64,000 bases of DNA from Microbulbifer donghaiensis. GTDB taxonomy: Bacteria; Pseudomonadota; Gammaproteobacteria; Pseudomonadales; Cellvibrionaceae. Position 1 is the first letter of the stretch. Every line of letters begins with the position of its first letter. The position numbers were made by a program, and so were the translations under genes. Under the pieces are notes generated by a model. It searched no databases and was not told the origin of the DNA. It worked only from the letters and a program-made list of their open reading frames with translations. The stretch spans positions 1-64,000 of the forward strand of contig NZ_FQVA01000005.1 of NCBI RefSeq assembly GCF_900129095.1, given 5' to 3'. Positions 16,416-25,640 of this stretch are shown here, in pieces.

Positions 16416-17137
16416 CAGACGGACACCTCGGAGAGGTTGTCATTGTCGCCCAGCGTGTCGGCAGTGGCGATTGCGCCAGCATCCATGCGGAGATGGGCCC
16501 CACAGCGCTCGGCCAGGCGCTGCTCGTGGGTGACCAGCACCAGGGTGGTGTTGGATTCGGCATTGAGTTTGAACAGCAGGTCGATAATCTTGTCGCCATT
16601 GCCGGCGTCGAGGCTGCCGGTGGGCTCGTCGGCGAAGAGTATGCCGTCGCCGCCGGAAAAACTGGCGAATGCACGGGCGATCGCAACCCGCTGCTGTTCG
16701 CCGCCGGACAGCTGGCGCGGATAGTGGTGCAGGCGGTGTTCGAGGCCGACGCGGGCGAGGAATTCTTCGGCGCGTTTGGCAGCGGTGCGTTCGCCGCGCA
16801 GTTCGCTCGGCAGCATGACATTTTCCAGGGCGGTGAGTCCCGGCAACAGCTGGAAGGTCTGGAATACGAAACCGACACAGCGGGCGCGCAGGGCGGCACG
16901 CTGTTCCTCATCCATGGCGGTGATTTCCTCGCCGGCGAGCCAGATTCTGCCTTCGGTGGGCTTGTCGAGGCCGGCGAGCAGGCCGAGCAGGGTGGATTTG
17001 CCCGAGCCGGAGGCGCCGGTGATGGCGAGACTCTCGCCGCGAGCGAGTTGCAGGGAAATATTATTTAATAGGGTCAGCGGCCCCTCGCTGGTGGCTACCC
17101 GGTGGTGCAGGTTTTCGGCCCTGAGCATGGCGGACAT
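16415..17137 (-). CDS. ybbA: ABC transporter ATP-binding protein YbbA
   Basis: 240 residues, LolD-type ATPase. Walker A GASGSGKST (about residues 40-48), the MacB-like segment GFVFQTFQLLPGLTALENV, signature LSGGEQQRVAIARA and Walker B ILFADEPTGSLD are all present. It is the energy-coupling partner of the permease encoded immediately downstream with one-base overlap, and is divergent from tesA with 53 bases between starts, so a shared promoter region is likely. Confidence 0.9.
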   Translation of the reverse strand: MSAMLRAENLHHRVATSEGPLTLLNNISLQLARGESLAITGASGSGKSTLLGLLAGLDKPTEGRIWLAGEEITAMDEEQRAALRARCVGFVFQTFQLLPGLTALENVMLPSELRGERTAAKRAEEFLARVGLEHRLHHYPRQLSGGEQQRVAIARAFASFSGGDGILFADEPTGSLDAGNGDKIIDLLFKLNAESNTTLVLVTHEQRLAERCGAHLRMDAGAIATADTLGDNDNLSEVSV

Positions 17138-17190
17138 TCTTCTTCGCTCCCTCTGCTGATACTGCGCTGAATTGAAGTGGAGAGTATGAC

Positions 17191-17859
17191 ATGACGACCG
17201 TTTTTTTTCGGCAGTTGCTAGCGCGATTCGGCTTGTTGCTGCTGCTGTCTGTCCCGCAGGGGCAGCTGCAGGCGAGCGCGGCCGATACGCTGCTGGTTCT
17301 GGGGGACAGCATCAGTGCCGCCTACGGCATCGACGAGGCGCAGGGCTGGGTGCAACTGTTGCGCGATCGTCTGGAAGAGGGGGATAGACCTGTCAACGTC
17401 GTCAATGCCAGTATCAGTGGCGAGACTACGGCCGGCGGGTTAGCGCGCCTGCCACGACTGTTACAGGAGCATCGGCCGCGCTGGCTGATTGTCGAGCTCG
17501 GCGGCAACGACGGCCTGCGTGGCTATCCGCCGCGGTCGCTGCAGAGCAACCTGCAACAGATGGTGCAGCTGGCGGAAAAACAGGGCGCGGAGGTGCTGCT
17601 GCTGGGCATGCGCATGCCCCCGAATTACGGTCGCGCCTACACCGAGGCGTTCGCGGCGGTGTACCCGAAGGTGGCGAAGGCGGAGCAGGTCCCGCTGGTG
17701 CCCTTCTTCCTGGAGCCGGTCGCACTGCTGGACGGCGCCATGCAGACCGACGGCATTCACCCCACCGCCAAGGCCCAGCCGGCGCTACTCGACCACGTCT
17801 GGCCCTGCGTCCAGGTCCTGCTGGACGAGCGGGTGGACGATCAGTCGTGTACTCCGTGA
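17191..17859 (+). CDS. tesA: Arylesterase / acyl-CoA thioesterase I
   Basis: 222 residues, SGNH hydrolase of the TesA family, a periplasmic multifunctional esterase/lysophospholipase. A signal peptide ends at about residue 31. Catalytic blocks: S40 in LGDSIS, Gly in ISGETT, N106 in GGND, and D187/H190 in DGIHP. It stands divergent from ybbA-ybbP, an arrangement conserved in many gammaproteobacteria. The C-terminal cysteine pair region (WPCVQVLL, QSCTP) could form a disulphide. Confidence 0.9.
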   Translation: MTTVFFRQLLARFGLLLLLSVPQGQLQASAADTLLVLGDSISAAYGIDEAQGWVQLLRDRLEEGDRPVNVVNASISGETTAGGLARLPRLLQEHRPRWLIVELGGNDGLRGYPPRSLQSNLQQMVQLAEKQGAEVLLLGMRMPPNYGRAYTEAFAAVYPKVAKAEQVPLVPFFLEPVALLDGAMQTDGIHPTAKAQPALLDHVWPCVQVLLDERVDDQSCTP

Positions 17860-17926
17860 TCGAAATGCGTACAATCGCGGCCCTGGAAATCTTGGGGCGG
17901 TCCTGTTGCTGGGGCCCCATTTGCCA

Positions 17927-18003
17927 TGTGGGAGCCTGCCGTGCAGGCGATTAGGGTGGTGCTACTTGCAGCCTTCGTTTCGCCAGCCGGGCTGGCTCCC
18001 ACA
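17927..18003. repeat. Palindromic intergenic repeat (TGTGGGAGCC type)
   Basis: Ends TGTGGGAGCC (17927-17936) and GGCTCCCACA (17994-18003) are perfectly complementary, with smaller internal hairpins (CCTGCCGTGCAGG; CCAGCCGGGCTGG). This is a common dispersed REP-like unit of gammaproteobacteria. It separates tesA from ttcA. Confidence 0.8.
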
Positions 18004-18075
18004 GAGGATTGCCTTGGATATTGATTGAGACGGGCCTGTGGCTCCGTTCTCCAGTCCCGTAGTAAGAGAAACACC

Positions 18076-19005
18076 ATGTCCGAACTGGAAAACCGCCGCG
18101 AGCGGCTGGAATTCAACAAGCTGCAGAAGCGCCTGCGCCGCAATGTGGGCCGCGCCATCGCCGATTTCAATATGATCGAAGAGGGCGACAAGATCATGGT
18201 GTGCCTGTCCGGCGGCAAGGACTCCTATGCGATGCTGGACATCCTGCTGAACCTGCAGAAGACGGCGCCGGTGCACTTCGAGCTGGTGGCGGTCAACATG
18301 GACCAGAAGCAGCCGGGCTTTCCGGAACACATTCTGCCGGAATACCTGCAATTTCTGGGCGTACCGCACCACATCGTCGAGAAGGACACCTATTCGGTGG
18401 TGAAGGAAGTGGTGCCGGAGGGCAAGACCACCTGCGGCCTGTGCTCGCGGCTGCGTCGCGGCACCCTGTACGGGTTCGCCGAGGAAATCGGTGCGACCAA
18501 GGTGGCGCTGGGCCATCACAAGGACGATATCGTCGAGACGCTGTTCCTGAACATGTTCTACGGTGGGCGCCTGAAGGCAATGCCGCCGAAACTGCGCGCG
18601 GACGACGGCCGCAACATCGTTATTCGCCCGCTGGCTTACTGTCGCGAAGAGGACATCGCTCGCTATGCCGAGCACAAGGCCTTCCCGATTATTCCGTGCA
18701 ATCTGTGCGGCAGTCAGGAAAACCTGCAGCGCCAGGCCATCAAGCAGATGCTACGTGACTGGGATAAGAAATTTCCCGGGCGCAGCGAAAATATTTTTGC
18801 TGCGCTCACCCGCGTGTCGCCGTCACAGCTGGCGGACCGTGACCTCTACGATTTCGAGAGCCTGGAGCTGGACCGCGCCGAACCGGCCGCCGCTAAGGAC
18901 GAACATTCAATACAGAGGCAGGTGCACTCTTGGACTCCAGATGGGGAGGACTCCGAAGAGGGGGCGGCCGAGCCGCCGCGCTATATCGAGGCGCTGAATC
19001 TGTAG
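18076..19005 (+). CDS. ttcA: tRNA 2-thiocytidine(32) synthetase
   Basis: 309 residues. TtcA thiolates C32 of certain tRNAs using an oxygen-sensitive iron-sulphur cluster and ATP. The PP-loop SGGKDS is at residues 45-50, the cluster cysteines are C120 and C123 (CGLC) and C208/C211 (CNLCGS), and GHHKDD follows at 146-151. The start MSELENRRE at 18076 is conserved. The C-terminal 40 residues are an acidic, low-complexity tail; the last 113 bases overlap the 3' end of the convergent gene, unusual for a housekeeping gene. Confidence 0.95.
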   Translation: MSELENRRERLEFNKLQKRLRRNVGRAIADFNMIEEGDKIMVCLSGGKDSYAMLDILLNLQKTAPVHFELVAVNMDQKQPGFPEHILPEYLQFLGVPHHIVEKDTYSVVKEVVPEGKTTCGLCSRLRRGTLYGFAEEIGATKVALGHHKDDIVETLFLNMFYGGRLKAMPPKLRADDGRNIVIRPLAYCREEDIARYAEHKAFPIIPCNLCGSQENLQRQAIKQMLRDWDKKFPGRSENIFAALTRVSPSQLADRDLYDFESLELDRAEPAAAKDEHSIQRQVHSWTPDGEDSEEGAAEPPRYIEALNL

Positions 19006-19486
19006 GGTCGGCGCCGTTGACGAGCCGCGCGTAGCTGCACTCGAAGTCGCGCGCGGACGCCGAAGGCCCGTGGTGAAAGTGCTGGTGCCACAGCCGCGCC
19101 ATGGTGGCGACGTCGGTTTCTTCGACCTTGTACACCCTGGCCGAGCGATAGATCAGCCAGGCGATCGCGGTGGCGTAGCGCAGATTGGTGGTCAGCTCGC
19201 TGTGGGGGTGATCGAGGAAGTCCCGCTGGCTGGCGAGGCCGCGTACCTTGGAGGCCAGGGCGGGGTAGTCGATCAGATACTCGTCCCAGATATCCTGGTG
19301 CGTGTGTGGTTGAATCTGATAAATACCCAGTCCATGGCGCCGTCCCTGTTTGAGGTGAAAGCCGAGCTGTGATTCCTGTGCTGCGGTTCCCAGGAGCAGG
19401 TTTTCCATACCCTGACTCCAGGCTCTCAGATGCTTGAGGGTCGGACGGATGACCAGAAGCCGCAACTCGTCCAGACAGATACCCAT
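18893..19486 (-). CDS. Muramidase/transglycosylase-like protein
   Basis: 197 residues, no signal peptide. Residues about 36-62 resemble the active-site core of goose-type lysozyme or lytic transglycosylase folds: [11 protein letters not shown] with a candidate catalytic Glu, then [20 protein letters not shown]. Later [13 protein letters not shown] and [12 protein letters not shown] fit the helical half of that fold. Phage-type muramidases look like this, but no phage genes are nearby. The first 160 residues are probably the real domain; the last part (from about 162, Pro/Ser rich) is antisense to the ttcA tail, so the true stop region may be poorly conserved. Function is a hypothesis. Confidence 0.6.
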   Translation of the reverse strand: MGICLDELRLLVIRPTLKHLRAWSQGMENLLLGTAAQESQLGFHLKQGRRHGLGIYQIQPHTHQDIWDEYLIDYPALASKVRGLASQRDFLDHPHSELTTNLRYATAIAWLIYRSARVYKVEETDVATMARLWHQHFHHGPSASARDFECSYARLVNGADPTDSAPRYSAAARPPPLRSPPHLESKSAPASVLNVRP

Positions 19487-19692
19487 AGTGTTGTCTTTTT
19501 TTCCGCTTGTTTTCTCAATATGTAGTTTGCGGATTGAGCTGGCGCCACCTAATTAGTAGATTTAAGCGCAATAAACACAAATATTAGCTGCGGCGCCTAT
19601 TCTAAAGCCGGATCTTGCATTAAAAATAAGCAAATTTCTGCCTCGGAATCTCCCCGCTGGGTGTCGCTTTATTACAAGAACAAGGATTTTCT

Positions 19693-21159
19693 ATGTCCGC
19701 ACAATGGCTCGTAGCCCTGACGTTCGTCGCTTATCTGGCATTGATTCTGGTTATCGGTGTTTACGCTTACCGGCGTACCAAGGACGCCAGTGACTATTTC
19801 CTCGGTGGCCGTTCCCTGCCGCCGGCGGTTGCGGCACTCTCCGCCGGGGCGTCGGATATGAGCGGTTGGCTGTTGCTCGGTCTTCCCGGTGCCGCCTATG
19901 TCGCGGGCCTGTCGTCGGGCTGGATCGCCATCGGCCTCTTCTCCGGCATAGTATTGAGCTGGACCATTCTGGCGCGGCGGCTGCGTATCTACACCTACGA
20001 GCTGGACGATGCGCTGACGGTGCCCGCCTATTTGCACCGCCGCTTCAATCTCGGGCACCCCTATCTGCGCACCATCTGCGCGATCTTTATTCTGCTGTTT
20101 TTTCTCTTCTACGTGGCGTCCGGCCTGATCGCGGGTGGCAAGCTGTTCGAGACGGTCTTTGGCTGGGATTACCGCTGGGCGGTGTTGATCGGCGCCGCAG
20201 CGGTGATTTCCTATACGTTGTTTGGCGGCTTTCTGGCGGTTTCCTGGACCGACGTATTCCAGGGCCTGCTGATGAGTATTGCCCTGCTGGTGGTACCGCT
20301 GGTGGTGATCACCGATGAGGGCGGGCTGGCGGCCAGCTGGGCCAAGCTGCAGGCCCAGGCGCCGGAGCTGACACACTGGATGAGCGATAACACCGGCCAG
20401 ACATTGGGAGTCGTTGCCATCCTCAGTTCCCTGGCCTGGGGCCTCGGGTATTTCGGTCAGCCGCATATCCTGGCGCGGTTCAAGGCCGTGCGCAGTCCCG
20501 ACGATGTGCCCGTGGCCGCGACAGTCGCCGCGGTGTGGTCGCTGTGCGGATTCCTGGGTGCTATGACTGTCGGGCTGTTTGGCCACCTCGAATTGCAGCA
20601 GACGCTGCCGGATGGCGAACGCATTTTCATGGAGCTGGTACAGGCGCTGTTCCATCCGCTGGTGGCCGGCGTGCTGCTGGCGGCGATTCTGTCGGCGATC
20701 ATGAGTACTGCCGATTCGCAGCTGCTGGTTAGTTCCGCCGCGCTGGCCGAGGATATCTACCATGTTTGGTTTGGTCGCAAGACCAGCCCCGAGGCAATGG
20801 TCAAGGTCGGGCGCTGGGCCGTAGTCGCGCTGTCACTGATTGCCGTGTGGGTGGCCATGGATCCGCAATCCAAGGTGCTGGACGTTGTCGCCTATGCCTG
20901 GGCAGGCCTCGGTGCTGCCTTTGGCCCGGCGATCCTGATCAGCCTCTACTGGTCGCGCATGACCGGTCCCGGCGCTATCGCCGGCGTGATTGCCGGCGGC
21001 CTGACGGTAGTCATCTGGAAACAGCTTTCCGGTGGGATTTTCGATGTTTACGAACTCCTGCCGGGCTTCATCCTCTCCGCAGCTGCTATCGTGATAGTTA
21101 GCGCAGTGACGAAATGTCCCGTAGCCGTAGCATCGCGCCATCGCGAATTGCTGGATTGA
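19693..21159 (+). CDS. putP: Sodium/proline symporter
   Basis: 488 residues, sodium:solute symporter family. The sequence has about 13 hydrophobic helices and PutP hallmarks: SDYFLGGRSLPPAVAALSAG and ASDMSGWLLLGLPGA near the N terminus (Na+ and proline sites), FGQPHILARF and the later ILSAIMSTADSQLLVSSAALAED. It imports proline with Na+, for nutrition or osmoprotection. No putA is adjacent. The 206 bases upstream are AT-rich and likely hold the promoter. Confidence 0.92.
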   Translation: MSAQWLVALTFVAYLALILVIGVYAYRRTKDASDYFLGGRSLPPAVAALSAGASDMSGWLLLGLPGAAYVAGLSSGWIAIGLFSGIVLSWTILARRLRIYTYELDDALTVPAYLHRRFNLGHPYLRTICAIFILLFFLFYVASGLIAGGKLFETVFGWDYRWAVLIGAAAVISYTLFGGFLAVSWTDVFQGLLMSIALLVVPLVVITDEGGLAASWAKLQAQAPELTHWMSDNTGQTLGVVAILSSLAWGLGYFGQPHILARFKAVRSPDDVPVAATVAAVWSLCGFLGAMTVGLFGHLELQQTLPDGERIFMELVQALFHPLVAGVLLAAILSAIMSTADSQLLVSSAALAEDIYHVWFGRKTSPEAMVKVGRWAVVALSLIAVWVAMDPQSKVLDVVAYAWAGLGAAFGPAILISLYWSRMTGPGAIAGVIAGGLTVVIWKQLSGGIFDVYELLPGFILSAAAIVIVSAVTKCPVAVASRHRELLD

Positions 21160-21310
21160 TTCCCGCAGGCTGACGTCTACGGCATGGATTGAGTGGGATC
21201 ACCTGCCGATAACTGCGCACTGGGCGCGTCCGCTCTGCGGGCGCGACTGTTGTGAAGAGAAATGGATTTCCATCCGCAGCAAATATTCAAATAGCGGTTG
21301 GAGATACTGA

Positions 21311-21823
21311 GTGATCGAAGTCTATCTCGGAGATATCACTCGATTACACGTCGATGTAATCGTCAATGCCGCCAACCGGCACTTGCTCGGCGGCGGCGGT
21401 GTAGATGGGGCCATTTACCGCGCAGCGGGGCCCCGCCTGTTGGAAGCCTGTCGCGAAATCGGCGGCTGTCCGGTAGGTGATGTGCGCGCTACCCCGGCCT
21501 TTTCCATTCCCGTAAAACGCATCTACCACACTGTGGGGCCCGTATGGCGGGGTGGCAACCTCGGCGAGCCCGAGCTGCTGGCCAGTTGCTACCGGCAGTG
21601 CCTGGCCCTGGCCAGGCGTGAACATGCGCGCTCCATAGCTTTTCCCGCGATCAGTTGCGGGGTCTACGACTATCCGCCCGAGCAGGCGGTGGAGATAGCG
21701 GTGGAGCAGGTGCAGCAGCACCTGGATCGGGACTGTCAGCCGCAGCGGGTTGTATTCTGCTGCTTCGACGAGGCGATGGCGGAACTCTACCGGCAGCAGC
21801 TGGAGGCCTACGTGCGGCGGTAA
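21311..21823 (+). CDS. Macrodomain protein, O-acetyl-ADP-ribose deacetylase type
   Basis: 170 residues from a GTG with GGAG about nine bases upstream. The macrodomain motifs are textbook: GDIT at residues 7-10, VNAANRHLLGGGGVDGAI (the catalytic Asn, Gly loop and Asp), and FPAISCGVYDYP for the phosphate/ribose loop. YmdB-type enzymes hydrolyse O-acetyl-ADP-ribose and can remove ADP-ribose from Asp/Glu. Stands alone between putP and the Mpo1-like gene. Confidence 0.92.
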   Translation: MIEVYLGDITRLHVDVIVNAANRHLLGGGGVDGAIYRAAGPRLLEACREIGGCPVGDVRATPAFSIPVKRIYHTVGPVWRGGNLGEPELLASCYRQCLALARREHARSIAFPAISCGVYDYPPEQAVEIAVEQVQQHLDRDCQPQRVVFCCFDEAMAELYRQQLEAYVRR

Positions 21824-21953
21824 GGCGGCCCTGCCTTTGATCCGGACCTTGCGCCGTGCCAACCGCCGGCTGGATCTGGCCGGTTTAGTCATTGATCGGA
21901 TTTTCCAGGTCAAAGATGATTAGCGCAGACAATAACAAGATGAGGAGATATCC

Positions 21954-22418
21954 ATGCGCAGCGCCGAACAGTGGTTCGCCGAATATGGCGAGAGCCACCA
22001 GAACCCCACCAACAAGGCCATTCACTGGATTGCCGTGCCGGTCATCTACGCGACGGTTGTCGGACTGCTTTGGGCAGTCCCGCAGCCGGCGTTTATGGCA
22101 GAAATCCCCTGGCTGAACTGGGCGGTTGTGGCCCTGGCGCCGACGCTGCTGTTTTACCTGGCGATGTCATTCCCGCTGGCCCTGGGCATGGCGGCGATCA
22201 GCGTGGTGTGCCTGTGGGGATGGTCCGTGGTCGAGCGCCTGGGCATCTCCGTGTGGCAGACGGCGCTGGCGCTGTTTGTGCTGATGTGGATCCTGCAGTT
22301 CGTCGGCCACCATATCGAAGGCAAGAAACCCTCGTTTTTCAAGGACCTGCAGTTCCTGCTGATCGGGCCCGCCTGGGTGATCGGGTTTATTTACCGCATG
22401 CTTGGCATCAAGTATTAA
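21954..22418 (+). CDS. Mpo1-like (DUF962) membrane protein
   Basis: 154 residues. DUF962 proteins have four or five membrane helices and conserved His motifs; yeast Mpo1 is an iron-dependent dioxygenase in alpha-oxidation of 2-hydroxy fatty acids. Here the motifs are ESHQNPTNKAIHWI at residues 13-26 and FVGHHIEGKKPSFF near residue 115. Helices lie at about 24-46, 55-75, 78-97 and 105-120. A good ribosome site (GAGGAGA) precedes the ATG. The bacterial substrate is unknown. Confidence 0.8.
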   Translation: MRSAEQWFAEYGESHQNPTNKAIHWIAVPVIYATVVGLLWAVPQPAFMAEIPWLNWAVVALAPTLLFYLAMSFPLALGMAAISVVCLWGWSVVERLGISVWQTALALFVLMWILQFVGHHIEGKKPSFFKDLQFLLIGPAWVIGFIYRMLGIKY

Positions 22419-22423
22419 TAACG

Positions 22424-22585
22424 AATGCAGAATGATGAATGCGGAATACGCGAGCTGGCACAGTGCATGCTGCGGGAATAGAGGCCGCGCATAACGTTTC
22501 GGAATTTCGGCTTGCTAGTAAGTTGCGGGCACCACACCCTCTTCCGCATTCCGCATTCCGCATTCCGCATTCCGCATTCCGCATT
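22424..22585. repeat. Heptamer repeat tract and its inverted counterpart
   Basis: Six uninterrupted copies of TTCCGCA run from 22542 to 22583. Near 22424-22452 the complementary unit GAATGCGGAAT and related GAATGCAGAAT occur, so the tract could pair back on itself over about 90 bases. It lies between two convergent genes (Mpo1-like and Lrp-type) and is in no coding region. Confidence 0.85.
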
Positions 22586-22666
22586 GATGAGGCACATCCC
22601 TGCGCCTCACCCGCTGCGCGGGCAGCCTTCGGCTGTCCAAATCCGCTCCCGGCAGATTTGTCCGCA

Positions 22667-23152
22667 TTACCGGTTGTAGTGCACCGGTACTTCCAGCGTT
22701 TCCTTCACCTGCTCCATCACCACATAGCTGGTGCACTCCTGCACTTCCGGTAGCGTCAGCAGTGTTTCACCATAGAATTTTCGATAGGCGTTCATGTCTG
22801 CAACGCGGGCCTTGATCAGGTAGTCGAAATTGCCGGAAACCAGATAGCACTCCTGCACTTCCGGCAGAGCCGCCACCGCATTGCGAAATTCCTCGAAGGC
22901 ATCCTGGGCGGAGCGGTTCAGGCGTATCTGCACAAATACCACCAGGGCCGCATCGAGAAACTCGGGGTTGATCAATGCGGTGTAGCCCTGGATGACGCCG
23001 TCGCTTTCCAGGCGTTTGACCCGTTCCACGCATGGGGTCGCGGTCAGCCCGACATTTCGCGCCAGCTCTGCATAGCTGGTGCGTCCGTTTTTCTGCAATA
23101 CCCGCAGGATATTGCGATCGATGGTGCTCAATTCACTGGCGCGTTTGCGCAT
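22667..23152 (-). CDS. lrp: Lrp/AsnC-family regulator
   Basis: 161 residues, close in length and sequence to Lrp: an N-terminal helix-turn-helix (LSTIDRNILRVLQKNGRTSY, then AELARNVGLTATPCVERVKRLESDGVI) and a C-terminal RAM ligand domain (LVVFVQIRLNR, VQECYLVSGNFDYLIKARV). It binds amino acids and controls their metabolism. It is divergent from ald with 200 bases between, so the likely target is the alanine dehydrogenase gene (compare AldR and BkdR-type arrangements); it could also be the global Lrp. Confidence 0.88.
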   Translation of the reverse strand: MRKRASELSTIDRNILRVLQKNGRTSYAELARNVGLTATPCVERVKRLESDGVIQGYTALINPEFLDAALVVFVQIRLNRSAQDAFEEFRNAVAALPEVQECYLVSGNFDYLIKARVADMNAYRKFYGETLLTLPEVQECTSYVVMEQVKETLEVPVHYNR

Positions 23153-23352
23153 ACGGGCTGACTCCGGGTGGTCGATTTGCTTAAAAAGCGGTCTTCCTTC
23201 GATCTTAAGCAGTGGAATCCACTAGTTAATCTTGAAATCTAGCATAAATACACTTTCGATGCGGCCCTATACTGGGTGAAATCACAGAGATAAGGCGCGC
23301 GGCCGTCACCAGTGAATGCGGCGCGTTAGCCAATTACAAGAGGAGCAAAAAA

Positions 23353-24498
23353 ATGTTGATTGGCGTCCCAAAAGAGATCAAGAACCACGAGTACCGTATC
23401 GGCCTGACGCCGGCGAGTGTCCGTGAACTCATCAGCAACGGTCACGAAGTGATCGTGCAGAAAGACGGCGGTGCCGCTATCGGCTTTACCGACGAAATGT
23501 ATGAGCAGGCTGGTGCCCGCATCATCGATACTCCGGAAGAGATCTTCGCCACTGCCGATATGATCGTCAAGGTGAAGGAGCCGCAGCCGCACGAGTGCGA
23601 AATGCTGCGTCCCGGACAGCTGCTGTACACCTACCTGCACCTGGCCCCGGATCCCAAGCAGACCGAACTGCTGGTCAAGTCCGGTGCCACCTGTATCGCT
23701 TATGAAACCGTGACCGACCGTTTCGGCGGCCTGCCGCTGCTGGCGCCTATGTCCGAAGTTGCCGGCCGTATGTCCGTGCAGTGCGGTGCGCACCACCTGG
23801 AAAAAGCCCAGGGCGGTCTCGGCGTACTGCTCGGCGGTGTGCCCGGCGTGGCCCCGGCCAAGGTGCTGATTATCGGCGGCGGTGTGGTAGGTACCAACGC
23901 TGCCAAGATGGCGCTGGGTATGGGTGCGGATGTGACCATCCTCGACCGCTCACTGCCGCGTCTGCGTCAGCTGGACGATATCTTCGGCGGCGCCGTGCGC
24001 ACCGAATACTCCACCAACGATGCGATTGAGCAGCACGCGCTGGAAGCTGACCTGGTTATCGGTGCGGTACTGATCCCGGGTGCCGCGGCTCCGAAGCTGC
24101 TGACCCGCGATATCATCAGCCGCATGAAGAAAGGCGCGGTGGTCGTGGACGTGGCCATCGACCAGGGCGGTTGTTTCGAAACCTCCAAGGCGACCACCCA
24201 CCAGGAGCCAACTTACGTGGTCGACGGTGTAGTGCACTACTGTGTGGCCAACATGCCGGGTGGTGTTGCGCGTACCTCTACCATGGCCCTGAACAATGCC
24301 ACTCTGCCGTTCGCTGTGGCGCTGGCCAACAAGGGCGCCAAGCAGGCGCTGCTGGACGATGCCAACCTGCTGGAAGGCCTGAACGTGCACGCCGGCATGG
24401 TAACTTACCAGGCGGTCGCCGATGTGCTGGGTTATGAATTCGTTGACCCGAAACTGGCGCTGCAGAAGTCCGCGGTAGCGGAAGGCGCTGCGGCGTAA
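23353..24498 (+). CDS. ald: Alanine dehydrogenase
   Basis: 381 residues. Ald interconverts L-alanine and pyruvate plus ammonia with NAD(H). The start MLIGVPKEIKNHEYRIGLTP is diagnostic; K75 (VKVKEPQ region) and H96 (TYLHLA) are the expected substrate residues, and the NAD-binding loop is IIGGGVVGTNAAKMALGMGADV. GAGGAGC precedes the ATG. The divergent Lrp-type regulator is the probable controller: the gap has a TATACT (23268-23273) without a good -35, as in activator-dependent promoters. Two hairpins, the second an intrinsic terminator, follow. Confidence 0.95.
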   Translation: MLIGVPKEIKNHEYRIGLTPASVRELISNGHEVIVQKDGGAAIGFTDEMYEQAGARIIDTPEEIFATADMIVKVKEPQPHECEMLRPGQLLYTYLHLAPDPKQTELLVKSGATCIAYETVTDRFGGLPLLAPMSEVAGRMSVQCGAHHLEKAQGGLGVLLGGVPGVAPAKVLIIGGGVVGTNAAKMALGMGADVTILDRSLPRLRQLDDIFGGAVRTEYSTNDAIEQHALEADLVIGAVLIPGAAAPKLLTRDIISRMKKGAVVVDVAIDQGGCFETSKATTHQEPTYVVDGVVHYCVANMPGGVARTSTMALNNATLPFAVALANKGAKQALLDDANLLEGLNVHAGMVTYQAVADVLGYEFVDPKLALQKSAVAEGAAA

Positions 24499-24638
24499 TC
24501 TAAGTTGCGGCCGCCTGGCGGCCGTAACTTGAGAAAGCATTCAGTGACGCGCTTGTCCACTTGAGCAGTCTTTCTCCCCAGGGGCGCACCCCCGCGCCCC
24601 TCTCTGTGAGACCCGGTGGCGGGAGCCACCATTTTATG

Positions 24639-24662
24639 GCCGCGTATTTACGCGGCTTTTTT
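24639..24662 (+). terminator. Rho-independent terminator after ald
   Basis: GCCGCGTA (24639-24646), two-base loop, TACGCGGC (24649-24656), then six T. A second GC-rich dyad (24502-24530, AAGTTGCGGCCGCC with its near complement) lies immediately after the ald stop without a T tract. Confidence 0.88.
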
Positions 24663-24744
24663 GTTGGAGCATGGAACCCAAGCCCGCGGGGCTGGTACCC
24701 GGAACGTTAAAGGGGGCACGCCAGGTTACCTGCGTAGCAGCCTG

Positions 24745-25461
24745 TCAGCGTCCGGGGAACAGTCGCCCCAGTAGTACCGGCAGCGCCGTCTCCACCCGCA
24801 ATATCCGCGGCCCCAGATGCACCGATGCAAATCCCGCTTCCTGTAGTTTTTCCACCTCATAGGGAATAAACCCGCCCTCGGGCCCGACCGCAAGTGTCGT
24901 CTGCGCGGAGACATCCACGGGGCAGGGCGTGTCTGTCACCGGGTGTGCCACCAGCATCTGTGAGCCTGCGGCGATGTGCGGCAATTCGTCTTCGACAAAC
25001 GGTTTAAAGCGCTTGCGCAGTTCGATCTGCGGCAGCTGCGTATCGACGGCCTGCTCCAGCCCCAGCAGGCACTGTTCGCGCAGTTTGTCTTCGGCCAGCC
25101 ACGGAGTCTGCCAGTAGGATTTTTCCACTCGGTAGGCATTGATCAGGAACAGCTTCTTGACACCCAGAGCGGTCACATGCTGGATCACCCGTTTCAGCAT
25201 TTTGGGCCTTGGCAGTGCGAGGATCAGTGTCATTGGCAGTGCGGCTGGCGGTGAGCGCTGGAGTTCTACCTGCAGCTCGATGGCATCGTCGGTCAGGGTG
25301 ATTATTTCGCCGGTGCCGATGCGCCCGTTCAGCAAGCCGACGCGGAGCTGGTCGCCGACTGCGGCTCTGTGGACCTCCTGAATATGCTGAAATCTTCGTC
25401 CCGCAAGTCGCGCGCGTCCGGGTTCGATAAAATCAGTTTTTTCCAGAATGATCAGGTTCAA
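24745..25461 (-). CDS. rsmE: 16S rRNA m3U1498 methyltransferase
   Basis: 238 residues, RsmE, a SPOUT methyltransferase. An N-terminal PUA-like part (RARLAGRRFQHIQEVHRAAVG) is followed by the knotted domain with LALPRPKMLKRVIQHVTALGV, the SAM segment VGPEGGF, and the signature LGPRILRVETA near the C terminus. It uses SAM to modify U1498 of 16S rRNA. It lies 180 bases downstream of the PTPS-like gene on the same strand. Confidence 0.93.
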   Translation of the reverse strand: MNLIILEKTDFIEPGRARLAGRRFQHIQEVHRAAVGDQLRVGLLNGRIGTGEIITLTDDAIELQVELQRSPPAALPMTLILALPRPKMLKRVIQHVTALGVKKLFLINAYRVEKSYWQTPWLAEDKLREQCLLGLEQAVDTQLPQIELRKRFKPFVEDELPHIAAGSQMLVAHPVTDTPCPVDVSAQTTLAVGPEGGFIPYEVEKLQEAGFASVHLGPRILRVETALPVLLGRLFPGR

Positions 25462-25640
25462 GTTATCGGGCTCTTTTTCTGGCGTGCGTCTACTGCAGTG
25501 CTATTGCGCAACCCGAGCCTGCCATGGCAAAAGGGCAAGGCTGTATCGGATTGCAGGTGCATACGGGATTACGGAGTTTCTCGCGCCGATTCGGCTGGCG
25601 CTTGCCGGGGCGAATAAACTGTTCAGTTGCAGGTAGGCGA

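Noticed and set aside
22542-22583. CRISPR-like repeat array
   Set aside because: Seven-base units are directly adjacent with no spacers; no cas genes.
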